DNA of 59,051 nucleotides from an uncultured Eubacteriales bacterium (GCA_900315785.1 ONAL01000011.1:1-59051); one strand, 5' to 3'. Counted from the stretch's first letter, positions 51,970-59,051 are shown. Made by a program: numbers and translations. The notes: generated by a model not told the origin, from the sequence alone.

Positions 51970-52125
51970 ATGAAATACGTATGCGATGTATGCGGTTGGG
52001 AGTATGACGAGGAGCTCGGCGCTCCCGAGTACGGCATTGAGCCCGGCACAAAGTTCGAGGATTTACCCGAGGATTTCGAGTGCCCTCTCTGCGGAGTAGA
52101 TAAGTCAAACTTCTCCGAGGCATAA
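51970..52125 (+). CDS. Rubredoxin
   Basis: A 51-residue one-iron electron carrier. The ATG at 51970 has an AAAGGAG site. Cys pairs CDVC (C5, C8) and CPLC (C38, C41) bind the single iron, and the segments GWEYDEELG and [14 protein letters not shown] are typical of rubredoxins, as is the length. It passes electrons to oxygen- or peroxide-detoxifying enzymes in anaerobes; no partner is adjacent. It lies 50 bases after ridA and ends before a strong terminator. Confidence 0.95.
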   Translation: MKYVCDVCGWEYDEELGAPEYGIEPGTKFEDLPEDFECPLCGVDKSNFSEA

Positions 52126-52135
52126 CAAGAACACA

Positions 52136-52160
52136 AAGGTCGGTTCGCCGACCTTTTTTC
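52136..52160 (+). terminator. Intrinsic terminator after rubredoxin
   Basis: AAGGTCGG and CCGACCTT with a TTCG tetraloop, followed by TTTTC. Confidence 0.93.
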
Positions 52161-52170
52161 TTTTTTGCTA

Positions 52171-52199
52171 TTGACATTTCAGTAATAGTGATGTATTTT
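52171..52199 (+). promoter_or_regulatory. Promoter of the membrane protein-padR operon
   Basis: Consensus TTGACA (52171-52176), 17-base spacer, TATTTT (52194-52199); the likely start site falls on the palindrome that follows. Confidence 0.7.
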
Positions 52200-52200
52200 A

Positions 52201-52236
52201 TACATAGATAATCTATGTATATCGCATATCTATGTA
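52201..52236. promoter_or_regulatory. PadR-type operator candidate
   Basis: The palindrome TACATAGATAATCTATGTA (52201-52219), two perfect 9-base arms around one base, is followed by a third arm ATCTATGTA at 52228-52236. ACAT/ATGT symmetry is typical of PadR operators. It lies just after the -10 box and ends four bases before the ribosome-binding site. Confidence 0.68.
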
Positions 52237-52248
52237 TGGAGGTTCAAA

Positions 52249-53721
52249 ATGAAAAACAGCTATCTCGACAGGGTAGGAGAGCTGATTGACAACAAAAGAG
52301 CAAGAGTACAAATCCTCACGGAGCTTGAAGCTCACATAGCGGATAAAACCGATTATTATCTGGAGCTCGGATATTCACGTGAAGAAGCCGAGTCAAAGGC
52401 GGCAGAGGAGATGGGCGACCCCGAGGAAGCCGCGGTTTCCTTAAACGCTTTGCAAAGTGTGAAGTGGTATAAAAAACCGTTCAATATCATAGTAATCGCT
52501 TTGATTCTGCTTGTGTTGGTTCTGTCCGCTCCGTTACGCGATTCGCTCAACTACGGCAGCTTTCTCCACGATATCAATCATTCATTGATAAAGGACGTTT
52601 TATCGCTTGCGTTATTTGTCGGATTGGCTTTGGTTATCGCCTTGTCCTACAAACGTAAAAACAAGTTTACCGCGGTCGCTTCGGCGGTGTTCTGCCTGCT
52701 GCTGCTTTTATTGCCGCTCTTATGGCGTCTGATGTACTCTGCGGGCTTGGTTGACGAGCTCGCGTCAAGAAGTTTTCCGATAGATATTCTGTACGGGTTC
52801 AGCGCGATGTCCGCGGTTTTCGCGCCTATGTATTATTCGCTTGTTACCCTTTTTACAAAGAATCCCTTTGGACTTGTTGACTCGGTGCTGACTCCGACAG
52901 CGTTTCCGTACTCGATACGTACAATCTACACCGCGCTCTCGTATCTGACAATTCTGTTTTTCCTGGTGTGGTCATTGATTGTTGTTATAAAAATTATTCG
53001 TTCCGAGAGGTGTCTTAAATCAAAGAGCTTTAACAAGTCGCACAGAGTGTTCAGGACAGCGGCAATCTGCGTTTCCTCGGCAGCGGCTGTTGTGATGCTT
53101 ATCTCGAGCGTTTTCGCCTGCTTGAAAATCCCCGAGTACAACGCTAAAAGCCGTGATATGATTGACTTTATAACGGAATACGAGCCTTCCGATACCAAAG
53201 CGGATGTGTTAAAAAGAGCGGATTCCTACGGCTTTAACCTTGAACGTGTATCCGACGCAGGCGACGATAACGGCTTTTTGCAGGTCTATTCATATTATTT
53301 CGGCAACTGCTCCGTTAGCTATTTCGCTGATTGTTTTGATGATGAAGAAGATTTTGAATTTTCGACGGGCAATATTATGAGCTATTCGGTCGATTTTTCA
53401 GGCTCGATACAGCCTATCTCGGAGAGCTCGATTACGGTCGGCAAAAACGCCTTTGACAGCCTTAAGCCGAACGAAACAACGCTTGAGGATTTCAAGCACG
53501 ACGGAGATTTCTATAAGGCGAGGTCGGTGACGGCGTTTACGGACGGAAGAGTTCAGTTTTTCTATTCAGTCGAAAACCTCGATTCGCTTTGGGTTATCGA
53601 GTTTGAAAACGGCGTACTCATCAAAAACGAGAGTATGAATTTTGAAAATGAAACTTATGAAAATGAAACGGAACCGCCTGTCGATGAGCTTCCGACAGTG
53701 AATAACCCGCTTTTTGATTAA
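52249..53721 (+). CDS. Multi-pass membrane protein with DUF1700/permease-prefix-like N-terminus
   Basis: 490 residues. Residues 1-70 are helical and charged (LTELEAHIADKTDYYLELGY; SREEAESKAAEEMGDPEE), like the permease-prefix region often found with PadR regulators. Then about six transmembrane helices to residue 285, and a C-terminal extracytoplasmic domain of about 200 residues ending in an acidic tail. No catalytic motif. It is the first gene of a two-gene operon with a PadR regulator, so it is probably induced by an envelope-active compound or stress (inference). Confidence 0.75.
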   Translation: MKNSYLDRVGELIDNKRARVQILTELEAHIADKTDYYLELGYSREEAESKAAEEMGDPEEAAVSLNALQSVKWYKKPFNIIVIALILLVLVLSAPLRDSLNYGSFLHDINHSLIKDVLSLALFVGLALVIALSYKRKNKFTAVASAVFCLLLLLLPLLWRLMYSAGLVDELASRSFPIDILYGFSAMSAVFAPMYYSLVTLFTKNPFGLVDSVLTPTAFPYSIRTIYTALSYLTILFFLVWSLIVVIKIIRSERCLKSKSFNKSHRVFRTAAICVSSAAAVVMLISSVFACLKIPEYNAKSRDMIDFITEYEPSDTKADVLKRADSYGFNLERVSDAGDDNGFLQVYSYYFGNCSVSYFADCFDDEEDFEFSTGNIMSYSVDFSGSIQPISESSITVGKNAFDSLKPNETTLEDFKHDGDFYKARSVTAFTDGRVQFFYSVENLDSLWVIEFENGVLIKNESMNFENETYENETEPPVDELPTVNNPLFD

Positions 53722-53733
53722 GGAGTGAACAAA

Positions 53734-54060
53734 ATGAAAGTAAGTAAGGAATTGATAAAAGGAAGCACCTCTTTGCTTGTTATGAGCGTTTTGAAGGGGA
53801 AGGATCTCTACGGCTACAGGATAATAAAGGAGCTTGAAATCCGCAGCGAAAACGCGTTTGAGTTTAAGGAAGGCACGCTTTACCCGATTCTACACGCTCT
53901 TGAAAAGGAAGGCTTCCTCGAGAGCTATTGGGACGAAATTGACGGCAGAAAGCGAAAGTATTATCACCTCACCTCAAAGGGCTTAAAGCAGCTCGATTCC
54001 AAAAAGCAGGAGTGGAAGTTCTATTCCGAGTCTGTGGACAGAGTGCTGAATTTTGCGTAG
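53734..54060 (+). CDS. PadR-family transcriptional regulator
   Basis: 108 residues from the ATG at 53734, eight bases after AGGAG. Winged helix: LLVMSVLKGKDLYGYRIIKE, EGTLYPILHALEKEGFLESY, DGRKRKYYHLTSKG, the family signature, with a short C-terminal helix. It follows the membrane protein by 12 bases and probably represses its own operon through the palindrome at 52201-52236. Confidence 0.93.
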   Translation: MKVSKELIKGSTSLLVMSVLKGKDLYGYRIIKELEIRSENAFEFKEGTLYPILHALEKEGFLESYWDEIDGRKRKYYHLTSKGLKQLDSKKQEWKFYSESVDRVLNFA

Positions 54061-54064
54061 GACT

Positions 54065-54092
54065 AAGGGTCGGCGGCTGCCGACCTTTTTCT
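54065..54092 (+). terminator. Intrinsic terminator of the padR operon
   Basis: AAGGGTCGGC and GCCGACCTT with a short loop, followed by TTTTCTTT. Confidence 0.9.
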
Positions 54093-54142
54093 TTGCTTTC
54101 AAATATTCACAATTTGTTTTTCGAAATGACACAATTTTTATG

Positions 54143-54171
54143 TTGTCTTTACACAAAATGTATGTTATAAT
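54143..54171 (+). promoter_or_regulatory. Promoter of the hydS cluster
   Basis: TTGTCT (54143-54148), 17-base spacer, TATAAT (54166-54171), about 40 bases upstream of the first gene. Confidence 0.7.
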
Positions 54172-54211
54172 GTTTAAAATACTTTACCGTTTTAGAAAGG
54201 GTGTTTGTATA

Positions 54212-54559
54212 ATGGTAGTCAGAGATATTATAGATATTCTCGAAGGTGAGATTATTTGTGAGGGCGACCTCGACCAGGAGATAAAAACCGCTTGCGGCTC
54301 CGATATGATGAGCGACGTTCTTGCGTTTGTAAAGGACCAGTCCGTGCTTCTCACAGGTCTTGTGAATCCTCAGGTTGTCAGAACAGCCGAGATGATGGAT
54401 ATGGCGTGCATCGTATTTGTACGCGGCAAGGACCCCGACGAAAGCATCGTCAACCTCGCCGAGCTGCGCGGTATCACGCTTATCAAGACAAAGTACAGAA
54501 TGTTTACCGCCTGCGGCCGTCTTTACGCTAACGGACTTTCGGGAGGTACCAAGGTATGA
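54212..54559 (+). CDS. DRTGG-domain protein
   Basis: 115 residues from the ATG at 54212, 11 bases after AGAAAGG and just after the promoter. A single DRTGG-like domain (VRDIIDILEGEIICEGDLDQ; RGITLIKTKYRMFTACGRL). DRTGG domains appear as ligand-binding or regulatory units, for example in some pyrophosphatases; no enzyme motif is present. A second DRTGG protein lies on the other side of the hydrogenase gene. The stop overlaps the next ATG by four bases. Confidence 0.85.
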   Translation: MVVRDIIDILEGEIICEGDLDQEIKTACGSDMMSDVLAFVKDQSVLLTGLVNPQVVRTAEMMDMACIVFVRGKDPDESIVNLAELRGITLIKTKYRMFTACGRLYANGLSGGTKV

Positions 54560-54984
54560 GTTCGGCTCTGCATCTTCACTACGAGGTTTCGGGCGAGGAT
54601 TTCACACGCGCAGGCGAGGCAAGCTCCTCTGTCAAGAAGCGTCTGAAGTCGCTCGGCTACGATTCCGACGCAATCCGCCGCGTAGCGATTGCTATGTATG
54701 AGGCGGAGATTAATATGGTTATCCACGCCGAGGGCGGCTACTGCGATGTCGATATCTACCCCGATAAGGTAGAGATTCTGCTCGCCGATAAGGGTCCGGG
54801 TATCCCCGATGTAGATAAGGCTATGCAGGAGGGCTTTTCCACAGCGCCCGATAATGTTCGTAACCTCGGATTCGGCGCTGGTATGGGACTTCCCAATATC
54901 AAGAAGTACACCGACGATATGCGTATTGAAACGACAATCGGCGTCGGCACAAACCTTTATCTCACCGTTATTGTACACAAATAA
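54556..54984 (+). CDS. RsbW/SpoIIAB-like ATP-binding protein
   Basis: 142 residues with a HATPase_c fold: N box YEAEINMVIHA, DKGPGIPD (Asp-Gly box) and GFGAGMGLPNIKKY (G2 box). This matches anti-sigma-factor type kinases or ATP-binding regulators. No sigma factor or anti-anti-sigma gene is nearby. It is translationally coupled to the DRTGG gene and followed by the hydrogenase-like gene, so it likely belongs to the same signalling unit. Confidence 0.87.
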   Translation: MSSALHLHYEVSGEDFTRAGEASSSVKKRLKSLGYDSDAIRRVAIAMYEAEINMVIHAEGGYCDVDIYPDKVEILLADKGPGIPDVDKAMQEGFSTAPDNVRNLGFGAGMGLPNIKKYTDDMRIETTIGVGTNLYLTVIVHK

Positions 54985-55009
54985 CACACCGTTTTATTAA
55001 GGATAGATT

Positions 55010-56281
55010 ATGACTAAATATTTCCATTCCGTGGAGCTCGACGCTGAAAAGTGCTGCGGTTGTACGCACTGTCTTTCGCGCTGCCCGACCGAGGCTATCA
55101 GAGTTCACGACGGCAAGGCGCAGATTCTCCCAGAGCGATGTATCGACTGCGGAGAGTGTATCCGCGTCTGTCCTCATCACGCCAAAAAGGCGAGCTGCTC
55201 CACACTTGATGATACAAAAAGCTTTAAATATAAGGTCGCGATTCCCGCACCCGCTTTGTTTGGTCAGTTCAACAACCTCGACAATATCGACATAGTTCTC
55301 ACGGGACTGAAGGCTGTCGGCTTTGACAAGGTCTTTGAGGTCTCTCGAGCTGCCGAGCTCGTCAGCGAGGCAACGCGCAAGCTTATCAAGGAGAATAAGC
55401 TCAAAAAGCCGATTATCAGCTCGGCTTGTCCCGCTGTTGTCCGTATGATTAAAATCCGTTTTCCCGAGCTTTGCTCGAACGTAATGCCTCTGCTCGCGCC
55501 CATCGAGGTTGCCGCGAGATTGGCAAGGAAAGAGGCAATCGAGGAAACTGGGCTCAAAAGCGAGGAAATCGGCGTATTCTTCATTACACCCTGCGCAGCA
55601 AAGGTAACGGAGGTTCATTCTCCGTCCTATGTTGAAAAATCCGCCTGTGACGGCGCGATTTCATTCTCAAAGATTTACCCTGAGCTGTCTCAGGCTATGG
55701 ATCACCTCACCGAGATTGAGCCTATCGCTCAGAGCGGCTTGATTGGTATCGGCTGGGCTAACTCGGGCGGCGAAAGCGCCGCAATGCTCGGCGACAAATA
55801 CCTTGCGGCTGACGGTATCGAGAACGTCATCAGAGTTCTCGAGGAGCTCGAGGACGAGCATATCCGCGACATTGATTTCATCGAGCTCAACGCTTGCTCG
55901 GGCGGCTGCGTCGGCGGCGCTCTGACCGTTGAGAACCCGTATGTTGCTCAGGCTCGTATCCAGAACCTCAGAAAATATATGCCCGTATCCATGAACCATA
56001 TCGGCGAAAATATCGACAATATGATGTGGGAGAACGAGCTCAAATTTGACGCCGACATCTTCCGTCTTGATGAGGATATCTTCAAGGCTATGAGTATGAT
56101 GGAGCGTATGGAGACAATCATCAAGGACTTGCCGGGTATCGACTGCGGCTCCTGCGGAGCTCCGACCTGTCGTGCTATGGCTGAGGATATCGTAATGGGC
56201 AGAGCAAAGGAGACCGACTGTATCTTCAAGCTCAAAGCCAGAATCCAGAATGTATATGACACGCTCAGCGGATTAAGTTAA
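55010..56281 (+). CDS. [FeFe]-hydrogenase-like protein of the sensory (group D/HydS) type
   Basis: 423 residues. N-terminus: two [4Fe-4S] motifs (C15-C18-C21-C25 and C44-C47-C50-C54). H-cluster motifs: L1 SSACP (C140), L2 ITPCAAKVTE (C195), L3 NACSGGCVGG (C296, C300), all four ligands present. In catalytic enzymes L1 is TSCCP and L2 is MPC; here the proton-relay Cys is Ala (A139) and the Met is Thr. This is the pattern of putative sensory group C/D hydrogenases. The C-terminus has a further Cys-rich domain (DCGSCGAPTCRAMA...DC). Flanked by DRTGG proteins and an ATPase, not by NADH-linked subunits. Confidence 0.88.
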   Translation: MTKYFHSVELDAEKCCGCTHCLSRCPTEAIRVHDGKAQILPERCIDCGECIRVCPHHAKKASCSTLDDTKSFKYKVAIPAPALFGQFNNLDNIDIVLTGLKAVGFDKVFEVSRAAELVSEATRKLIKENKLKKPIISSACPAVVRMIKIRFPELCSNVMPLLAPIEVAARLARKEAIEETGLKSEEIGVFFITPCAAKVTEVHSPSYVEKSACDGAISFSKIYPELSQAMDHLTEIEPIAQSGLIGIGWANSGGESAAMLGDKYLAADGIENVIRVLEELEDEHIRDIDFIELNACSGGCVGGALTVENPYVAQARIQNLRKYMPVSMNHIGENIDNMMWENELKFDADIFRLDEDIFKAMSMMERMETIIKDLPGIDCGSCGAPTCRAMAEDIVMGRAKETDCIFKLKARIQNVYDTLSGLS

Positions 56282-56296
56282 TTTAAGAGGTATATT

Positions 56297-56623
56297 ATGA
56301 CCACAAAAGAGATTATCGGAAAACTCAACCTTGATACGCTCGTAGAGGGCGACCTCGACCGAGAGGTGACCTCCTGTTATATCGGCGATTTGTTAAGCTG
56401 GGTAATGGGCAGAGCGCCCGAGGACAGCGCGTGGCTCACCGTTATGGGTAACATCAACTCAATCGCTGTCGCCACACTTGCCGACGTAAGCTGCATTATC
56501 CTTGTCGAGAATGCGGCGCTTGACGACGACGCGCGCAAGAAGGCTGAGATGCACGACGTGACCATTCTCAGAACCGAGGATAACAGCTATTCCTTGGCTC
56601 TCAAGCTCAGCGAGCTGATATGA
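56297..56623 (+). CDS. DRTGG-domain protein (second paralogue)
   Basis: 108 residues, similar in length and pattern to the protein at 54212 (TKEIIGKLNLDTLVEGDLDREV; MHDVTILRTEDNSYSLALKL). No enzyme motif. The stop overlaps the PHP gene by four bases, so all five genes from 54212 to 57339 form one unit. Confidence 0.82.
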   Translation: MTTKEIIGKLNLDTLVEGDLDREVTSCYIGDLLSWVMGRAPEDSAWLTVMGNINSIAVATLADVSCIILVENAALDDDARKKAEMHDVTILRTEDNSYSLALKLSELI

Positions 56624-57339
56624 ATTTCTTTTACGATTTACACCTTCATTCCTGTTTGTCGCCCTGCGGCGATATGGATATGACGCCTAATAATATCGTG
56701 GGAATGTCGAAGCTGCTCGGACTTGACGTTATTGCTCTGACCGACCATAACACCTCGCTCAACTGCGAGGCGACTATGAAGGTGGGTGAGGAGAACGGCT
56801 TGCTCGTTATCCCGGGAATGGAGCTCACCACCAGCGAGGATATCCACGCCGTGTGTCTGTTCCCGACGCTTGAAAAGGCGCTCGAATGGAACGACTACGT
56901 CGACCAAAACAGAATTAAGATAAAGAACAAGCCCGACATATACGGCCGTCAGGTCATTATGAACGAGAATGATGAGGAAACGGGGGAGATAGAGGCTCTG
57001 CTTCTGCCCGCGACAAATATCAGCATAATGACCGCGCATAAGCTCGTCAGAGACTTCGGCGGCGTTTGCTATCCCGCTCACGTTGACCGCGACAGCCTTT
57101 CGATTCTCTCAGTGCTCGGCGAGATTGACGAGAGCTGCGGTTTTACGACCGCGGAGCTCGCCGATAAGAGCAAGCTCGGCGAGCTGAGAGCGCTTCACCC
57201 AATCCTTGATACGCTCAATATCGTCACTAATTCCGACGCGCATTATCTCGAGAATATGCGCGACGCCGAAAACTACCTTGACCTGCCCGAGCTTACGAGG
57301 GAGAACGTCATAAAATACCTTGACAGCGTAAAACAATAA
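56620..57339 (+). CDS. PHP-domain phosphoesterase
   Basis: 239 residues with PHP metal motifs DLHLHSCLSPCGDMD, ALTDHNTS, IPGMELTT, CYPAHVDRD and TNSDAH. The family includes phosphoesterases and exonucleases such as YciV; the substrate here is unknown. It is often found at this place beside HydS-type clusters in Clostridia as far as I recall, which I could not check. Followed by a terminator. Confidence 0.83.
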   Translation: MNFFYDLHLHSCLSPCGDMDMTPNNIVGMSKLLGLDVIALTDHNTSLNCEATMKVGEENGLLVIPGMELTTSEDIHAVCLFPTLEKALEWNDYVDQNRIKIKNKPDIYGRQVIMNENDEETGEIEALLLPATNISIMTAHKLVRDFGGVCYPAHVDRDSLSILSVLGEIDESCGFTTAELADKSKLGELRALHPILDTLNIVTNSDAHYLENMRDAENYLDLPELTRENVIKYLDSVKQ

Positions 57340-57345
57340 TACAGC

Positions 57346-57372
57346 GACGTCGCTTTTGCGGCGTCCATTTTT
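57346..57372 (+). terminator. Intrinsic terminator of the hydS cluster
   Basis: GACGTCGC and GCGGCGTC (one T-G pair) with a TTTT loop, followed by a T-rich tail. Confidence 0.82.
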
Positions 57373-57431
57373 TATATGAAAATTCTCTATCCCGCCGTTG
57401 ATAAACGATTGATAAGAAGAACGTTCCAAAA

Positions 57432-57463
57432 GACGGGCGAGAGTGCCCACCGTCGCTTTTTTT
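57432..57463 (+). terminator. Second terminator-like hairpin
   Basis: GACGG/CCGTC outer stem with a GGGC/GCCC alternative inner pairing, followed by seven T. It comes about 85 bases after the first terminator, so it either backs it up or ends a small RNA. Confidence 0.65.
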
Positions 57464-57586
57464 GCTTAAAGAATTATTTCGGTACCTAAAGGAGCTTATA
57501 CTTCTCGGTTAGATAAAACTAACCAAACAAAAGGATAATTTCTCCCATTTTGTCATTAATTTTGAATAAAAAAGTCGAAAATTTTA

Positions 57587-57615
57587 TAGACATTCATTTG
57601 TTTCTATGTTATAAT
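57587..57615 (+). promoter_or_regulatory. Promoter of the nuoE hydrogenase operon
   Basis: TAGACA (57587-57592), 17-base spacer, TATAAT (57610-57615), with a 76-base leader. Confidence 0.72.
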
Positions 57616-57691
57616 TCAAGGTAAGATTATAAGTGAAATTATGTATTGTTAAAAATTTCACAATCTCTATTATTATAAAGGAGGCAAAACG

Positions 57692-58189
57692 ATGCAGAAA
57701 AAAATCAGCAGTATTCCTTTTGCGGGAACACCTGAGCAGGAAGCCGCTCTGAAAGAATCAATCGCTCGTCATATCGACGATCCGGGCGCGGTAATGCCTG
57801 TACTTCAGGAGGCTCAGGATATCTACGGATATCTTCCTTATGAAGTACAGAAGATGATAGCTGACGGCTTGAACGTACCGCTCGAGGAGGTATTCGGCGT
57901 ATCCACCTTCTACTCCCAGTTTGCGCTTTCTCCCAAGGGCAAGTACAACATCTCCGTATGTTTGGGTACCGCTTGTTACGTTAAGGGCTCCGGTGACATT
58001 CTTGACAAGCTCAGTGAAATTCTCGGAATCGAGGCAGAGGAGTGCACACCCGACGGTATGTTCTCACTCACAGCTTGCCGTTGTATCGGCGCTTGCGGTC
58101 TTGCTCCCGTAATCACTGTTAACGAGGATGTTTACGGCAGACTTACCGTTGACGACGTTCCCGGCATTATCGAAAAGTACAAAGCATAA
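57692..58189 (+). CDS. NuoE-family [2Fe-2S] subunit (NAD-linked hydrogenase subunit)
   Basis: 165 residues, 24-kDa complex I subunit family. Thioredoxin-like [2Fe-2S] ligands C90 and C95 (CLGTAC), C131 and C135 (CIGAC). The N-terminal helical part (AVMPVLQEAQDIYGYLP) is typical. With the following genes this begins an electron-bifurcating or NADH-dependent [FeFe]-hydrogenase operon; NuoF and the catalytic subunit should lie past the right edge. Excellent AAGGAGG site. The stop overlaps the next start by one base. Confidence 0.93.
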   Translation: MQKKISSIPFAGTPEQEAALKESIARHIDDPGAVMPVLQEAQDIYGYLPYEVQKMIADGLNVPLEEVFGVSTFYSQFALSPKGKYNISVCLGTACYVKGSGDILDKLSEILGIEAEECTPDGMFSLTACRCIGACGLAPVITVNEDVYGRLTVDDVPGIIEKYKA

Positions 58190-58737
58190 TGCGCGAGCTG
58201 TCGCTCAATGTGATGGACGTTGCCCAGAACTCTGTCCGCGCCGAAGCCTCGCTTGTTACCATCACGGTAACCGAAAGCGACAAGGATGATTTCCTCACAA
58301 TCAGTATCGAGGATAACGGCTGCGGTATGACCGAGGAACAGGTAGCGTCGGTAATCGATCCATTCTTCACCACACGCACAACCCGAAAGGTAGGTCTCGG
58401 CGTTCCGCTGTTCAAGATGTCGGCGGAGCAGACAGGCGGTTCCTTTTCGATAAAGTCCGAGGTAGGCAGGGGCACGGTTACAACCGCTTCTTATGTGAAG
58501 AGCCACGTTGATATGACGCCGCTCGGCGACATCAACTCAACAATCGCCATTCTCATAAGATGCAATCCCGATATCGACTTTGTGTTCGTTCACACAACCG
58601 ATAACGGCTCGTTCACCCTTGACACCAGAGAGCTCAGAGAAGTGCTCGGAGACGTAAGTCTCGACACTCCCGACGTGGTCGATTGGATTACGGAATTTTT
58701 AAAAGAACAAACAGAAATTATATACGGAGGTGTATAG
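58189..58737 (+). CDS. HATPase-domain protein of the hydrogenase operon
   Basis: 182 residues. Histidine-kinase-type ATPase motifs without a His-phosphorylation domain: N box LNVMDVAQNSVRAEAS, G1 EDNGCGMTEE, F box DPFFTTRTTRKVGLG and G2 GGSFSIKSEVGRGT. Single-domain ATPases like this sit between nuoE and the ferredoxin-like gene in many clostridial hydrogenase operons; their role is unclear. Differs from the RsbW-like protein at 54556 in type. Confidence 0.87.
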   Translation: MRELSLNVMDVAQNSVRAEASLVTITVTESDKDDFLTISIEDNGCGMTEEQVASVIDPFFTTRTTRKVGLGVPLFKMSAEQTGGSFSIKSEVGRGTVTTASYVKSHVDMTPLGDINSTIAILIRCNPDIDFVFVHTTDNGSFTLDTRELREVLGDVSLDTPDVVDWITEFLKEQTEIIYGGV

Positions 58738-58740
58738 ATA

Positions 58741-59051
58741 ATGAAATCTTTAGCTGAATTACAGGCTATCCGCGAAAAGGCTAAGGCTAACATCAATCTC
58801 AGAAAAGAAAACCCCAACGCAGCCCGAGTTCTCGTTGGTATGGCTACCTGCGGTATCGCAGCAGGCGCGAGACCTGTATTAAACGCTTTTACTGAGGAAA
58901 TCGCCAAGAGAGGTCTTCAGGACAGCATTACGGTTACTCAGACAGGCTGCATCGGTATTTGCCAGTTTGAACCCGTTGTCGAGGTCGAAATCCCCGGCGA
59001 GGAAAAGGTTACTTACGTTAAGATGACCCCCGAGAAGGTTGCTCGCGTTGT
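58741..59051 (+). CDS. Thioredoxin-like [2Fe-2S] ferredoxin protein (partial, runs off the right edge)
   Basis: The frame opens at ATG 58741, eight bases after GGAGGTG, three bases past the preceding stop, and stays open to the edge (103 codons). It shows VGMATCGIAAGARPVL and TQTGCIGICQFEPVVE, with Cys at 37, 70 and 74, the pattern of the [2Fe-2S] small protein found in NADH-dependent hydrogenase operons between the ATPase and NuoF genes. Confidence 0.88.
   Translation, partial: MKSLAELQAIREKAKANINLRKENPNAARVLVGMATCGIAAGARPVLNAFTEEIAKRGLQDSITVTQTGCIGICQFEPVVEVEIPGEEKVTYVKMTPEKVARV

Larger units (their letters stand above)
57340..57691. other. 352-base gap between the hydS cluster and nuoE
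   Basis: Holds, in order: a terminator at 57346-57372; about 60 bases of unexplained sequence with short direct repeats (ATTGATAA-type at about 57395 and 57407); a second hairpin-plus-T-run at 57432-57463; then AT-rich DNA with the nuoE promoter at 57587-57615 and an AAGGAGG site. No convincing protein gene is visible on either strand. Confidence 0.7.

Noticed and set aside
54053-54211. N-terminal extension of the first DRTGG protein
   Set aside because: It runs back through the padR terminator and the promoter at 54143-54171.
57109-57450. Minus-strand frame of 113 codons across the PHP gene end and the following gap
   Set aside because: It overlaps the PHP coding sequence and two terminator hairpins, and has no ribosome-binding site; the gap is better described as non-coding.
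58741-59051. Last gene as a truncated pseudogene
   Set aside because: The frame is open to the last base; it is simply cut by the window edge.

Overview
The window looks like chromosome of an anaerobic, starch-degrading Clostridia bacterium, most likely of the Ruminococcaceae/Oscillospirales. The reasons are: two type I pullulanases with MucBP-like repeats, one with a dockerin (as in amylosome-forming Ruminococcus); an IspH-ribosomal protein S1 fusion; [FeFe]-hydrogenase gene clusters; a PrkC/Stp locus inside the yicC-to-thiN housekeeping operon; and basic, Ig-like surface-protein repeats. Coding sequence is moderately GC-rich with Lys mostly AAG, and promoters are AT-rich sigma-A type. I saw no rRNA, tRNA, CRISPR array, insertion sequence or prophage.

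Layout. 1-7.3 kb: end of a surface protein, a small LysM protein, a membrane-anchored pullulanase and a dockerin pullulanase, and a small orphan. 7.6-9.3 kb: PEP carboxykinase. 9.3-15.8 kb (minus): envelope operon yfhO - M20 dipeptidase - DUF975-like - glycosyltransferase 2 - licD. 15.9-20.1 kb: yfbR nucleotidase, an LCP glycopolymer ligase and a 743-residue repeat-rich secreted protein. 20.3-21.0 kb: yebC, divergent from the large housekeeping operon 21.2-34.4 kb (yicC-remA-gmk-rpoZ-priA-def-fmt-yugP-rsmB-rlmN-stp-prkC-rsgA-thiN). 34.5-36.2 kb: a membrane PASTA protein whose kinase domain has lost its catalytic residues. 36.2-40.8 kb: XRE regulator, histidine phosphatase, leuB, PHP phosphatase, and hisF with a broken hisH. 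41.0-46.4 kb: RpiR regulator, flavoprotein, cmk, plsC, ispH-S1. 46.5-50.2 kb (minus): rlmD-cysK-thioesterase-DUF3267-alkD. 50.3-54.1 kb: ilvA-ridA-rubredoxin and a PadR-controlled membrane protein. 54.2-57.3 kb: DRTGG-HATPase-HydS-like hydrogenase-DRTGG-PHP. 57.7 kb to the end: nuoE-HATPase-[2Fe-2S] ferredoxin, the start of an NAD-linked hydrogenase operon that leaves the window.

How the genes fit together. The pullulanases debranch starch at the cell surface, PckA and the fermentative hydrogenase genes handle carbon and electrons downstream, and the housekeeping operon carries translation start and termini (def, fmt), rRNA modification (rsmB, rlmN), ribosome assembly (rsgA) and PASTA-kinase signalling.

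The most unusual items are: (1) a zinc-ribbon/pseudokinase/TM/PASTA protein next to an intact PrkC-Stp pair; (2) a sensory-type hydrogenase in which the proton-relay Cys is Ala, flanked by two DRTGG paralogues and an anti-sigma-like ATPase; (3) a strong ribosome-binding site and in-frame ATG exactly at the IspH/S1 joint; (4) a 13-bp inverted repeat that overlaps the hisHF promoter and lies by the rpiR promoter; (5) two structured terminators in the otherwise unexplained 352-bp gap before nuoE. All functional calls rest on motif reading only; no searches were run.
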